The position numbers were made by a program, and so were the translations under genes. This document shows positions 34,973 through 44,610 of a DNA stretch of 64,000 nucleotides, one piece after another. The notes beneath the pieces are model-generated. The model searched no databases. It was not told the DNA's origin and was given only the letters and a program-made list of their open reading frames with translations. Each line of letters starts with the position of its first letter. Position 1 is the first letter of the stretch. Origin of the DNA: Croceibacterium selenioxidans (lineage in GTDB: Bacteria; Pseudomonadota; Alphaproteobacteria; Sphingomonadales; Sphingomonadaceae); the NCBI RefSeq assembly GCF_018599195.1, contig NZ_JAHFVK010000001.1:1674001-1738000 (forward strand), written 5' to 3'.

Positions 34973-35043
34973 CCCTGTCGTCCCCTTTCACGAGATTTCC
35001 GCCGATTTGAGGATGGCCGACATCCTCGCTTGAGAAATTGGGG

Positions 35044-36342
35044 CTAGTCTGGCCGGGCCAGCGCAATCGCGCGCATTGCGAGCGCCGTGAACGCCTCCCG
35101 GTCGACGGCCGCATCGGGGTTATTCCAGCTCAGCGTCACCACGTGCCATTCGCCGGCGTGGTCCTGCAGCAGCCAGCTCAAGTTGAGCACTCCCGGCTCC
35201 GACCCACCCTTGAAACCGATATACTGCCAGCCCCCGCTGAGATTATCCGGGACAGAGGTGCTCACCGCCATGATCTCGCGCGCGGTGGGGTCGTCGAGTT
35301 CGTGGATACGGCGCATGAGATTGACCATATCCTCGCCCGAGACCAGCCATTCGATATCGATGGCTTTGGGCGGGCCGGTGAACGTCGTCATGAATTCGAA
35401 CATGTCGATTTTGCTATCGGCGGTGACCTTGAGCACGGCTAGCCGACCGGCCGCGTCGGCGGCTCGATAGGCTTCGACATCGCCATTGATTTTTAGGGCA
35501 ATCATCTCGCGCGTCGACATGAAGGGAACCAGCAGGGCGGGATCGGAATGTCCCGACGCGGCGACCTCCGCCTCCACCGCGCCGCGCCCGACGGCCGACA
35601 GCAAATTGTCGGTGGCGGTGTTGTCACTGACCGAGATCATTAGCGTGGCGAGGGTATGCAGCGTGACCGGCGCACCCTCTGGCCAGTCCCTCGAGGCGCC
35701 GGAAGGATGGGCTATGGTGGTGATCGGGACGACATCGCTCCAGCTTCGCTTTCCTGCAGCAACCTGACGGGCGAGCGTGGAAAGGATGTAGAGCTTGAAG
35801 GCCGATCCGATGCCGAGATGCCGGTCGGCATTGTACGACAGCAAAGGCTCGCCACCGTCGAGCGGCGTGATGAGGATCGATGTTTCGCCCGGCAAGGCCC
35901 GGATATCGGCCAGCAGTTTCTCGGCGCTGTCATCGGCCGGGGCGAGGTTGTTCACGAGAATGCCGGCGACCCGATAGGGAGGTCTATTGGCAAGGTTGAA
36001 CACGCCCGAAGCGATCCCGCGCTCGAACCGGATGGCGATATTGGCAGCGGTTGGCGACGTTGGCTCGACCGATTCCAGTCCGACCAGCGGGCCGTATTGG
36101 CCCTTGGCCTGATCGAAGATCGCGGAAAGCTGCTCCTGCGAAACCCGCGAGGTGAAGGCTTCGTCGAACACGTCCGTGTAGATCGCCTGTCCCTGCATTA
36201 CCGCGACGATTTCCCTGGCGCGCTGCTCGACATCCTGTGCGGCGGCGGCAAGGGGCATGGCCAACAATAGAAGTGCGACAATGGCCCGATGAACTACCCC
36301 GGCCGCGCCGCCGATCGCGCGCGAGATTCGGGCGCCGGTCAC
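35044..36342 (-). CDS. Class A beta-lactamase-like serine hydrolase
   Basis: This 432-residue protein has a signal peptide and an N-terminal module of about 95 residues (about 36-130) that is not part of beta-lactamases and resembles small NTF2-type or DUF3887-like domains. The catalytic domain has SAFK at 180-183 and SDN at 239-241, with FKGGSEPG as the KTG equivalent. I do not see a clear Glu166 equivalent, so true penicillin hydrolysis is uncertain. It overlaps the M56 peptidase gene by four bases and is the third gene from blaI. Confidence 0.8.
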   Translation of the reverse strand: MTGARISRAIGGAAGVVHRAIVALLLLAMPLAAAAQDVEQRAREIVAVMQGQAIYTDVFDEAFTSRVSQEQLSAIFDQAKGQYGPLVGLESVEPTSPTAANIAIRFERGIASGVFNLANRPPYRVAGILVNNLAPADDSAEKLLADIRALPGETSILITPLDGGEPLLSYNADRHLGIGSAFKLYILSTLARQVAAGKRSWSDVVPITTIAHPSGASRDWPEGAPVTLHTLATLMISVSDNTATDNLLSAVGRGAVEAEVAASGHSDPALLVPFMSTREMIALKINGDVEAYRAADAAGRLAVLKVTADSKIDMFEFMTTFTGPPKAIDIEWLVSGEDMVNLMRRIHELDDPTAREIMAVSTSVPDNLSGGWQYIGFKGGSEPGVLNLSWLLQDHAGEWHVVTLSWNNPDAAVDREAFTALAMRAIALARPD

Positions 36343-37463
36343 TTGGTGGTTACCCCCAAGCCCGCCTCTTGTGTCGATTTCGGCAGCGTATTGGGCTCGC
36401 GCGGCGGAATTCGAAGGTCGAACACGACCGCTTCGGCATTGTCGTCTGACGAGAACGGCGTAGGGGTCGAGGAACCCAGCGCTGTATCGGTGAACTGCAA
36501 GGTCATCAGCGGAGCCGTCAGGACCGTCGCGCTCACGGCCATGGCCGCGGCCCAGCGGGTGCCGCCGGCAGACCGGTTCAAGCCGCGGTCGAGGACCCGC
36601 CGGACACGCTGGGCGAGCGAGTTTCGCGAGGGAGCGACGCCATGGGCTCCGAACTGCAGGCCGTTGCTTTGCTGGCGGGCAGCGCTGACCAGCAAGCTCG
36701 CATAAGCCGTGTCCTCGACGTCCGCGGCCAGCACGGCGTCGTCGGCCGCTTCCTCGCGCAGCTGGTGCGCCTCTCGCGCCAACAGCCAGGCAAAGGGATT
36801 GAACCAGAATATAGCCACACTTACGCGGGCCAACACCAGTTTGGCCCAGTCCGCCCGCGCGAGGTGCGCCAGTTCGTGCGCCACGATGGCGTCCGCGTCC
36901 GCGTGCGCCGCGACGGCATCGGTGTTGAGCAGAATCTTGGGCGCCTGGATCCCCCAGCTTACCGGAGAGGCGATCTCGGGGCTGGCCAGCAACGCGACGC
37001 TCTTCGTGAATCCGATCCGCCGCCGGGCCCGGTCCAGGGCTTGGAGCCAGTGATCGTCGGTCACCGCGCGAGCCCGCGCCGTCAGCAACACCAGCCGCAA
37101 CAACGCCAGCAGCGTGCGGGCGATAAGGAACAGGGCGAGCACAGCATAGGCGAGGAGCAGCCCGTCCGCCGCCTGCGTCAAGCCCGACTCCGCAACAGGG
37201 GTGTGGGGCGCAGGCGCGATCGGTGCGGCCCTCGCAGTGCCGGAGCTTGCCGTCGCGGCCTCGGCCAGGACGGAGACGTAGGAGGTCGGCACCTCCATCG
37301 GCGGAAACAGCAACGATCCGAGCGGCAACGCGGCGAGCGCCGCCAAGCCGAGATGCGCGATCCAGCTCCGATCCGAAGCCGAACGGCCGCGCATGAACCG
37401 CAGCACCAGCAGGGTTCCGCCGGCGATCACCACCGACTTCGCGGCAAGGAGAACGAATATCAC
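36339..37463 (-). CDS. BlaR1-like M56 metallopeptidase without a penicillin-sensor domain
   Basis: This 374-residue membrane protein has several membrane segments (about 1-22, 35-55, 102-128) and the zinc site HELAH at 196-200, with the downstream EAADDAVLA as ligand region. BlaR1 and MecR1 are about 585 residues and end in a penicillin-binding sensor; here the protein stops after a short tail, so that sensor is missing. The signal might instead come from the adjacent serine hydrolase. It overlaps both neighbours by four bases, forming a strict blaI-M56-hydrolase unit. Confidence 0.85.
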   Translation of the reverse strand: MIFVLLAAKSVVIAGGTLLVLRFMRGRSASDRSWIAHLGLAALAALPLGSLLFPPMEVPTSYVSVLAEAATASSGTARAAPIAPAPHTPVAESGLTQAADGLLLAYAVLALFLIARTLLALLRLVLLTARARAVTDDHWLQALDRARRRIGFTKSVALLASPEIASPVSWGIQAPKILLNTDAVAAHADADAIVAHELAHLARADWAKLVLARVSVAIFWFNPFAWLLAREAHQLREEAADDAVLAADVEDTAYASLLVSAARQQSNGLQFGAHGVAPSRNSLAQRVRRVLDRGLNRSAGGTRWAAAMAVSATVLTAPLMTLQFTDTALGSSTPTPFSSDDNAEAVVFDLRIPPREPNTLPKSTQEAGLGVTTK

Positions 37464-37846
37464 TTGGGCCCCTTGCGTCTGGCGGCGCGGGCCTGGGCGA
37501 TCAGCGCTTCAAGTTCGTCGAGCTCGGTCTCGTCAAGCCGCTCGGACATGCCGAGCAGCGCTGTCGCGGCGCCTGCGGGGGAGCCGTGGAAGAATACCCG
37601 CACCAAGTCCTTGAGCGCGGTCTTGCGCGCCTGGCTGTCGGGCACGGCGGGCCGGTAGAGATGGCCTTTCGAGCTGTCGGAGCGGCGAACGAAGCCCTTG
37701 TGCTCAAGCCGGCTGAGCATCGTCCGGACGGCCGAGCCGCTGAGTTGCCCTGGTAGCGCTTCCGAAATCTCCGCCACGGTCAGGTCGCCCCGCTCGTAGA
37801 GCAGATCGACGATCTCGCGTTCGCGCGGGGGCAACTTCTTCAACAT
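37460..37846 (-). CDS. BlaI/MecI/CopY-family repressor
   Basis: This 128-residue winged-helix repressor starts MLKKLPPREREIVDLLYERG. It contains the DNA-binding helix GSAVRTMLSRLEHKGFVRR and a C-terminal dimerisation segment (DELEALIAQARAARRK). BlaI dimers bind TACA-TGTA dyads and are inactivated by cleavage via M56 partners. Dyads of exactly this type lie upstream (37867-37896). It is the first gene of the operon and overlaps the M56 gene. Confidence 0.9.
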   Translation of the reverse strand: MLKKLPPREREIVDLLYERGDLTVAEISEALPGQLSGSAVRTMLSRLEHKGFVRRSDSSKGHLYRPAVPDSQARKTALKDLVRVFFHGSPAGAATALLGMSERLDETELDELEALIAQARAARRKGPK

Positions 37847-37866
37847 CGGCCGCCTCCAACCTCACT

Positions 37867-37896
37867 GCTACATTTGTAGCGTGCCACAAATGTAGC
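37867..37896. promoter_or_regulatory. BlaI-type operators: 10-bp exact inverted repeat
   Basis: GCTACATTTG (37867-37876) and CAAATGTAGC (37887-37896) are exact inverted repeats with a 10-base spacer. Within them are a TACA-TT-TGTA dyad (37869-37878) and a CACA-AA-TGTA dyad (37885-37894), matching the TACANNTGTA core known for BlaI and MecI. The site ends 20 bases before the blaI start, which fits autorepression of the blaI-M56-hydrolase operon. Confidence 0.75.
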
Positions 37897-38088
37897 GCGC
37901 CTGCAATGGGGATTTGACGCAGGTCCGGCAACAAGGTCTGGCTGGCGCCTGCTCCTGGTTCGCGAGGACGGCTTGTTGCGCGACTTGGACGGGCGCAGAG
38001 CCGTCATCCGGAGAGCCGAATTGCTGCGAGGGGTCGTTGGCGGATCGTCCGCTCCGGAGCGGGTCTCGATTTGCCACTCACGCTGCAC

Positions 38089-38119
38089 GGAATGACCGCA
38101 ATGGGTGGAAAGCGGTGCT
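38089..38119 (+). repeat. Dispersed repeat family A, copy 1
   Basis: This copy reads AATGACCGCAATGGGTGGAA and continues AAGCGGTG. The family core is AATGNCNGCNATGGGT followed by a GAAAGC-like end. It lies between blaI and the lipoprotein gene at 38193. Confidence 0.6.
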
Positions 38120-38192
38120 CACCACCAACCCGATGTCTTCCTGTAATGCTCAATCGAGGATAGTCATGCGTTTGGGCAATTAGGGGGATCTC

Positions 38193-38471
38193 ATGTCACT
38201 GTTGCGCACTTTCAACTTGATCGTACCTCTCGTTGTGCTGCCGTCTCTCGCTGCCTGCAACTCACAAGCTGAAAGGCGGGCTGCCGAACTTCAGGAGACG
38301 TCCGAAAAACTCGACGCACTTCGCCAGGATGCCGTTGAGATCGCTGATCGAGCCAAAGCTGCGGAACAGGCAGCGCGGTTAGAAGATCGGGATAAAGATC
38401 CCAATGCCGACAAGGATGTAACCGCCGCTAGCCCCCAACAGCCGGACACCATCATCTACGTGCCGGATTAA
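38193..38471 (+). CDS. Small hypothetical lipoprotein
   Basis: This 92-residue protein has a lipoprotein signal, NLIVPLVVLPSLAAC, with Cys22. The mature part is a predicted helix with Glu, Ala and Lys (ELQETSEKLDALRQDAVEIA) and an acidic tail ending TIIYVPD. It may be a short coiled coil anchored in the envelope. No family is recognised. A GGGGGA ribosome site precedes ATG 38193. Confidence 0.65.
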   Translation: MSLLRTFNLIVPLVVLPSLAACNSQAERRAAELQETSEKLDALRQDAVEIADRAKAAEQAARLEDRDKDPNADKDVTAASPQQPDTIIYVPD

Positions 38472-38626
38472 CGCGGCATCGGCTCAAGGCGGCGTGTCGT
38501 TGTCCGCATTCGGGCGTTGCCGCCATGAAAGCCGTCGGTCAGCTGTTTGGCTTCCAAACCTCTCGCCTAAGGCCGCTGTGGATCATTTACAGCCGGGCTG
38601 CCTTGGGATTTGCGCTCTTGCCGGTC

Positions 38627-38657
38627 GGAATGACCGAGATGGGTGGAAAGCGGTCAT
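38627..38657 (+). repeat. Dispersed repeat family A, copy 2
   Basis: This copy reads AATGACCGAGATGGGTGGAA then AAGCGGTCAT. It is nearly identical to the copy at 38089. It lies in the gap before the hypothetical gene at 38698. Confidence 0.6.
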
Positions 38658-38697
38658 CGCCCCGTTTTAAGGTGGGCACACCAAGAAAATGCCCGCA

Positions 38698-39084
38698 TCA
38701 ATAGTTCCTAATCTGATTATCCGTAATAAATTTTCCCTCAATTGGGAATCCTTCCTTAGCAGCCCTCCCCAAAATACACCTAATAGCCGTCGCGTTAGGC
38801 TGGTTTATCTTGATGATAGAATAGGTTTCTCTATGCGGTTGCTGAGATAGTCTTATAGTGAACTGCCGCGCGCCGCAATCGCTGAACAATTGTCCACCGT
38901 TATATTCAATATCTTTGTATTGCCCCACTTCATCCACTCGGTACCATCGATCGGTGATCGCCAAGTATGGATGAGCATCGTCAGATACAGGGATCAAAAC
39001 TCGACTCAAAACCGCAGCAAGCGCGCTCGTTGCCGCGCCCGCCGCGAACCAGGACAGATTGGCCCGCCTCAAATACCCCTCCAA
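38698..39084 (-). CDS. Hypothetical membrane-anchored protein, AT-richer than its neighbours
   Basis: This 128-residue protein has one N-terminal membrane segment (LSWFAAGAATSALAAVLSRV) and a globular part of about 90 residues with two cysteines (LFSDCGARQF and RCILGRA), which may pair. The gene is visibly lower in GC than the rest of the window, which suggests horizontal gain. No family or ribosome site is convincing, so the call rests on length, the anchor and balanced composition. Confidence 0.5.
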   Translation of the reverse strand: MEGYLRRANLSWFAAGAATSALAAVLSRVLIPVSDDAHPYLAITDRWYRVDEVGQYKDIEYNGGQLFSDCGARQFTIRLSQQPHRETYSIIKINQPNATAIRCILGRAAKEGFPIEGKFITDNQIRNY

Positions 39085-39122
39085 CTTTTATATGAGGGAA
39101 ATGGACTGACAGAGGACCTCAA

Positions 39123-39154
39123 GGTCAGCAATGGGTCGATTGCGGCCTGTCCGC
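39123..39154 (+). repeat. Dispersed repeat family A, copy 3 (partial)
   Basis: The match is GGTCAGCAATGGGTCGATTG followed by CGGCCTGTCCGC. The GCAATGGGTCG core is present, but the end differs from the other copies. Confidence 0.4.
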
Positions 39155-39190
39155 AAAACGGATGTGCTGGCTTTCGGGAAAGTTGCGCTC

Positions 39191-39216
39191 CGAACGACCA
39201 ACATGGGTGAACATTG
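39191..39216 (+). repeat. Dispersed repeat family A, copy 4 (degenerate)
   Basis: CGAACGACCAACATGGGTGA, then ACATTG. The ATGGGTG core is clear; the flanks are diverged. Confidence 0.35.
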
Positions 39217-39268
39217 TTGTCCGGCATCGCTTGTGTGATTAGGTGCGCGAGAAGGGAGGCCTGCGCAC

Positions 39269-39619
39269 ATGAACGCCATCAACGTCATTGCCCCGTATCG
39301 CTACCTCGATATGTGGGTGTTCGACGATCCTCGCGTAGGACTGACCGCCGAACCCTTCGTTGGCGGCGCCGATACAATGATCGATCAGGTCACGGCTGAT
39401 ATTCCCAACGCAGGTGCCGGTTTCGTGATGGTATTTTCGAGTACACCATTTCCTGGGCATCAGTTCCGGCTCGAATGGCGGAGGGAAGAGCGTGGCGGGA
39501 ATGTCTATTACTCATCGGAGCTCGAAGCAGAAGGGTGGCTTTGTCCCGCTCTTTTTCGATACTTCGATGAGACCCCCCCGGAAATCTATGTTCAGGTGAA
39601 ACCGAAACCCGGCGGTTAA
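39269..39619 (+). CDS. DUF6717 family protein
   Basis: This 116-residue protein starts MNAINVIAPYRYLDMWVFDD and contains AGAGFVMVFSSTPFPGHQ and LEAEGWLCPALFRYFDETPP. It matches a small conserved protein that I associate with DUF6717. The family is soluble, uncharacterised and found across many Gram-negatives. A GAGAAGGGAGG ribosome site is well placed for ATG 39269. It lies in the repeat-rich accessory stretch between blaI and the desaturase. Confidence 0.75.
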   Translation: MNAINVIAPYRYLDMWVFDDPRVGLTAEPFVGGADTMIDQVTADIPNAGAGFVMVFSSTPFPGHQFRLEWRREERGGNVYYSSELEAEGWLCPALFRYFDETPPEIYVQVKPKPGG

Positions 39620-39628
39620 GCCGGCGGC

Positions 39629-39910
39629 TTGGCGCCGCGAATGTCTGCTATGGGTCGCTTTTGGGTGACGCCCCAAGGAGCCGTTACGCGGGGCTCAGAG
39701 AGCTTTGATTACAGCCAACTCAAGCGCGTGCTTGCTGATGCCGATAGACTCACACCCCATCCCATCTACGTCTTTGAAGTGGATGAGGCCGTACCATGCG
39801 CCAAGTTAGCGGCTGTCCGTTCTCTCCTTGGTGAAGCCGCGCTATGCAAATCCGGAAACTGCCTGGAAGGCGACCTCCCGGATAACTGGCGAGCAATGCG
39901 CGGCACCTAA
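39629..39910 (+). CDS. Possible ExbD-like fragment or hypothetical protein
   Basis: The frame encodes about 93 residues from TTG 39629, or 89 from ATG 39641. RVLADADRLTPHPIYVFEVD and CAKLAAVRSLLGEAAL recall the periplasmic end of ExbD/TolR proteins, but the N-terminal membrane segment is missing. ATG 39641 lies inside a family A repeat, so the start may be accidental and the gene may be a remnant. Weak call. Confidence 0.35.
   Translation: MAPRMSAMGRFWVTPQGAVTRGSESFDYSQLKRVLADADRLTPHPIYVFEVDEAVPCAKLAAVRSLLGEAALCKSGNCLEGDLPDNWRAMRGT
39640..39671 (+). repeat. Dispersed repeat family A, copy 5
   Basis: The copy reads AATGTCTGCTATGGGTCGCT then TTTGGGTGACG. It overlaps the start of the possible gene at 39629. 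Confidence 0.5.
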
Positions 39911-39916
39911 GCCCAT

Positions 39917-39947
39917 ATGTCCGCAATGGGTCGAAAGCAGACCGTCC
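39917..39947 (+). repeat. Dispersed repeat family A, copy 6
   Basis: The copy reads ATGTCCGCAATGGGTCGAAA then GCAGACCGTCC, one of the cleanest. It lies in the gap after the gene at 39629. Confidence 0.6.
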
Positions 39948-40089
39948 GCTATCGTCGCCTTGAACACAACCAATTGCCCCACTCCCAACCCTAGCTCCGT
40001 AGCCAATCGGCCACTTCAAATCCTTGCCGCCGAGCAAGCGCGCGCGTTAGCCTCGGAACGGCGGGCGGCAGGAACCTCGGCAGAATCCT

Positions 40090-40473
40090 TTAGCCACCCG
40101 TGCCCGCCGGATTGTCGACGTGGGTTGGATAAGTGCCATGCCCTGCACACACCTGGGCCCCGTCGAAGATCAAGACCTCGCACACGCTAACGCCCTTCTG
40201 ATTGAGGTACTGAATTACCACCGTGCCGATGCCCGCGAACACGGTTTCGATGGTAAAGTGAAGGTCAGGGATGCGACGAAGGCCCTCCTCCCAATAGGCC
40301 CGAAGCGCTGCCTTGCCGCGCATGACGCCGCCCGTTTCGGGGAAAAGACCTGCGGCAACCGGTGAAGTGAAGACCACGTCGTCATGAAAGTGCTCGAGGA
40401 CACGGTTGAGATCGTGCGCGTTCCAGGCGCTGCACCACTCGGCCGCGAACACGGCTGGGTCGAGGTTAGTCAT
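40090..40473 (-). CDS. SnoaL/NTF2-like protein
   Basis: This 127-residue protein starts MTNLDPAVFAAEWCSAWNAH. It has the SnoaL-like pattern DLNRVLEHFHDDVVFTSPVA, GKAALRAYWEEGLRRIP and a final strand ending AGHGTYP. The family is a cone-shaped ligand-binding or isomerase fold. ATG 40473 is chosen because the upstream extension is not family-like and the ribosome site GAGG precedes ATG. Confidence 0.78.
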   Translation of the reverse strand: MTNLDPAVFAAEWCSAWNAHDLNRVLEHFHDDVVFTSPVAAGLFPETGGVMRGKAALRAYWEEGLRRIPDLHFTIETVFAGIGTVVIQYLNQKGVSVCEVLIFDGAQVCAGHGTYPTHVDNPAGTGG

Positions 40474-40695
40474 GCCTCCTCTGTGCGTTTTCGAGCCGCG
40501 CCAAGCAACAGGCAATCTTTCGGAATGTCCATGGCGGGTTATTGGGAGGCATCCTGGCAACGTCGATCTTCTGATCTGCGCGCAAAAGACTGAAAGTGAA
40601 CGAAAACACTTTCCTACAGCGCCGCGTCCGGTCCATGGTCACCAACGCCCTTTCCTATTGTTGGATTCTCCGGTCGCGCGCTCATCAGCGCGGGC

Positions 40696-40712
40696 AAAAA
40701 GTGTCAACTTGG
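40696..40712 (+). repeat. Repeat family B, copy 1 (forward)
   Basis: AAAAAGTGTCAACTTGG. Forward orientation; the core AAGTGTCAACTTGG is exact. Confidence 0.65.
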
Positions 40713-40750
40713 AGAAGACGGATGCGGCTGCGGAAGGTTACACTCCGCGC

Positions 40751-40768
40751 GGCAAGTTGACACAATAT
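40751..40768 (-). repeat. Repeat family B, copy 2 (reverse, partial core)
   Basis: GGCAAGTTGACACAATAT, reverse complement of the core with one end changed. Confidence 0.6.
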
Positions 40769-40791
40769 CTGGCAGTTTTCCTTGGAAAATC

Positions 40792-40810
40792 GGCAAGTTG
40801 ACACTTTTCG
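40792..40810 (-). repeat. Repeat family B, copy 3 (reverse)
   Basis: GGCAAGTTGACACTTTTCG, an exact reverse-complement core plus extra matching bases. Confidence 0.65.
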
Positions 40811-40845
40811 CAAAGGCCGCGCTACCGTGTCACCCCGTCACCCCT

Positions 40846-40860
40846 AAGTGTCAACTTGGC
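40846..40860 (+). repeat. Repeat family B, copy 4 (forward)
   Basis: AAGTGTCAACTTGGC. The forward core lies 15 bases downstream of the small membrane gene's stop codon and may contribute to its 3' end. Confidence 0.65.
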
Positions 40861-40875
40861 GGGCGCAGGTTTGCT

Positions 40876-41070
40876 CTAGATCCAGCGCCCCCGCCACACC
40901 GCATAGAGCCCCCAGGGCGCGCCGATCAGCAGCCCGAAGTAGATGCGGCTGAGGCCGAAAGGCGCCTCGATGTCCCAATAGGCCAGCGATTGCGCGACCA
41001 GCGGGGCGATGAAACCGATGCCGAAGATAAAGGGCATCCAGCGGAACAACTGCTTTACGGCGGCTTCCAT
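40876..41070 (-). CDS. Small two-span membrane protein
   Basis: This 64-residue protein starts MEAAVKQLFRWMPFIFGIGF and has two hydrophobic segments (about 11-29 and 43-58). ATG 41070 lies two bases after the desaturase stop on the same strand, so the two are an operon. I know no family for it; its proximity suggests a helper for the desaturase or its electron donor. The longer frame through the desaturase is a shadow. Confidence 0.65.
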   Translation of the reverse strand: MEAAVKQLFRWMPFIFGIGFIAPLVAQSLAYWDIEAPFGLSRIYFGLLIGAPWGLYAVWRGRWI

Positions 41071-41072
41071 CG

Positions 41073-42071
41073 TCACAGCTTCGTGATGTCCACACCGCGC
41101 TGATCGAGGATCGGCTTGAGCGCCATGTAAGCTGCGCGGGTGCGGTGGTTGGGGATGTTGGGATAGAGGTGATGCACGATGTGCGTTTCCATACACATCG
41201 AGAGCACATGGCCGAGGCGGCTTTTGAATACGTAGGTGTTCTCGTAGCGCCCGGTCCGCCCGGCGCGTGGATGGTGCGGCGCCCAGCTCAGGTAAAAGCG
41301 AATATAGCTGAGACCGATATGCCGCGGCAGCCACCAGACGAGGGCGGCCTCGATCGCATAGCCGCTCCAGGCCATGGTGAAGAGCACGGCCATGAACACC
41401 AGCTGGAGGACCATGGTCTCCTTGAGTGAGCGCGCGGCCTCGGGTGTGCCCATCTCGTTGAGGATGCGCTTGTAGGCATGGATCGAACCGTCGACGCCGG
41501 GCTGGCGGTTATACCAGGTCTTGTACCACGCCATCAGCGCATTGGGCGCCTCGTCGGTGTAATCCGGGTCCTTTTCGGGATCGTTGCAGTGGTAGTGGTG
41601 TTCCAGGTGCATCAACCGCGCCATCGAGAACGGGAACACGATCGGGATGGTAGAGACCTGCCCAACCCATTCGTTAACCCAGCGGCGCTTGCTGCCCTTC
41701 TGCGCGATGTTCGAATGCATCGCCTCATGGCTGGTGACGTAACCGCCGGTCGCCAGCACGCACGAGATCACGAACGCAATAGGCAACGGCACGATGTCGA
41801 GCATGGTCAGCGGAAACAGGCTGACCCAAAGCGCGAACCCGCCCCAGGCGGCCACCACGTAAGGCCACATCGCTCCGCCCATGTACTCGCGGGCGACGGC
41901 CAGTTCTTGCTTGCGCAGATCGCGGCGGGTGTGGCGGTCGAGCCCGTCGGGCCCGGTCAACGGAATGGCGGAACGGTCGGTCTCCGGCGCAAGCGTCTCT
42001 ACGCCAACCCCGTCACGCGCAAGAAGGTACTCGTCCCCGATCGGCCCGTCCGCCACCTGTCGCAACCCCAT
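41073..42071 (-). CDS. Membrane fatty-acid-desaturase-family protein
   Basis: This 332-residue membrane protein has the three histidine boxes: HEAMHSN (region I), HLEHHYH (region II) and HIVHHLYPNIP (region III). It therefore binds a non-haem di-iron centre. Four or so membrane segments surround the boxes. The pattern resembles beta-carotene hydroxylase/ketolase relatives and lipid desaturases; I cannot separate them by motif. ATG 42071 is used; a TTG at 42128 would add 19 residues. It forms an operon with the small membrane gene. Confidence 0.8.
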   Translation of the reverse strand: MGLRQVADGPIGDEYLLARDGVGVETLAPETDRSAIPLTGPDGLDRHTRRDLRKQELAVAREYMGGAMWPYVVAAWGGFALWVSLFPLTMLDIVPLPIAFVISCVLATGGYVTSHEAMHSNIAQKGSKRRWVNEWVGQVSTIPIVFPFSMARLMHLEHHYHCNDPEKDPDYTDEAPNALMAWYKTWYNRQPGVDGSIHAYKRILNEMGTPEAARSLKETMVLQLVFMAVLFTMAWSGYAIEAALVWWLPRHIGLSYIRFYLSWAPHHPRAGRTGRYENTYVFKSRLGHVLSMCMETHIVHHLYPNIPNHRTRAAYMALKPILDQRGVDITKL

Positions 42072-42339
42072 TGCCAGCGGCAGGACGCCGCCTCCGAAAT
42101 CTGAATTAACTTCGCATAAACCAAGCAAACCCGCAAGAATCAGGGAAATGGCGTCACAATTCCGGACAGTCGGATTCTTTTACTGTTCGGTGGCTCACCC
42201 GGCCCAATTGGTCCACGGGATGGTGCGGTTTAGGGCTTGCACCGCCTTACGGGCCGCTTTAGCCATCAGGTTCCGCGCGGACCCGGCGCAATGATCGGGC
42301 CGCGCTTCCTTTTTGGAAGAGGGGAGGGATGGTCTCGTC

Positions 42340-44460
<2,121 letters not shown>

Positions 44461-44488
44461 CCGAATCCACTGATTGGTAAACGAATTG

Positions 44489-44521
44489 CCCCACCAGGCC
44501 CGGCCTGGTGGGGCTTTCTTT
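44489..44521 (+). terminator. Rho-independent terminator after hppA
   Basis: CCCCACCAGGC (44489-44499), loop CCG, GCCTGGTGGGG (44503-44513), then CTTTCTTT. This is an 11-base-pair GC-rich perfect stem with a T-rich tail, 28 bases after the hppA stop. Confidence 0.9.
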
Positions 44522-44610
44522 ACCCTCTCGCTTAGCCGTTCCTTCGGTCCACCGGACTAATCGGATCAAGACGGTGACCGGGCCGTCAGCGGTCAAGGTT
44601 AACCTCTCGC

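Larger units (their letters stand above)
37847..38192. other. Intergenic region upstream of blaI
   Basis: This 346-base region carries the BlaI operators next to blaI and one member of the repeat family seen at 38-40 kb (38089-38119). I see no credible gene in it. Confidence 0.5.
40474..40875. other. Intergenic region with repeat family B
   Basis: This region of about 400 bases has no supported gene. Its right part (40696-40860) holds four copies of a short element, AAGTGTCAACTTGG or its reverse complement, annotated separately. The left part shows no feature I recognise. Confidence 0.5.

Noticed and set aside
33854-35047. Long open plus-strand frame opposite the class C-like hydrolase
   Set aside because: Antisense shadow; composition dominated by Arg, His and Val with no domain.
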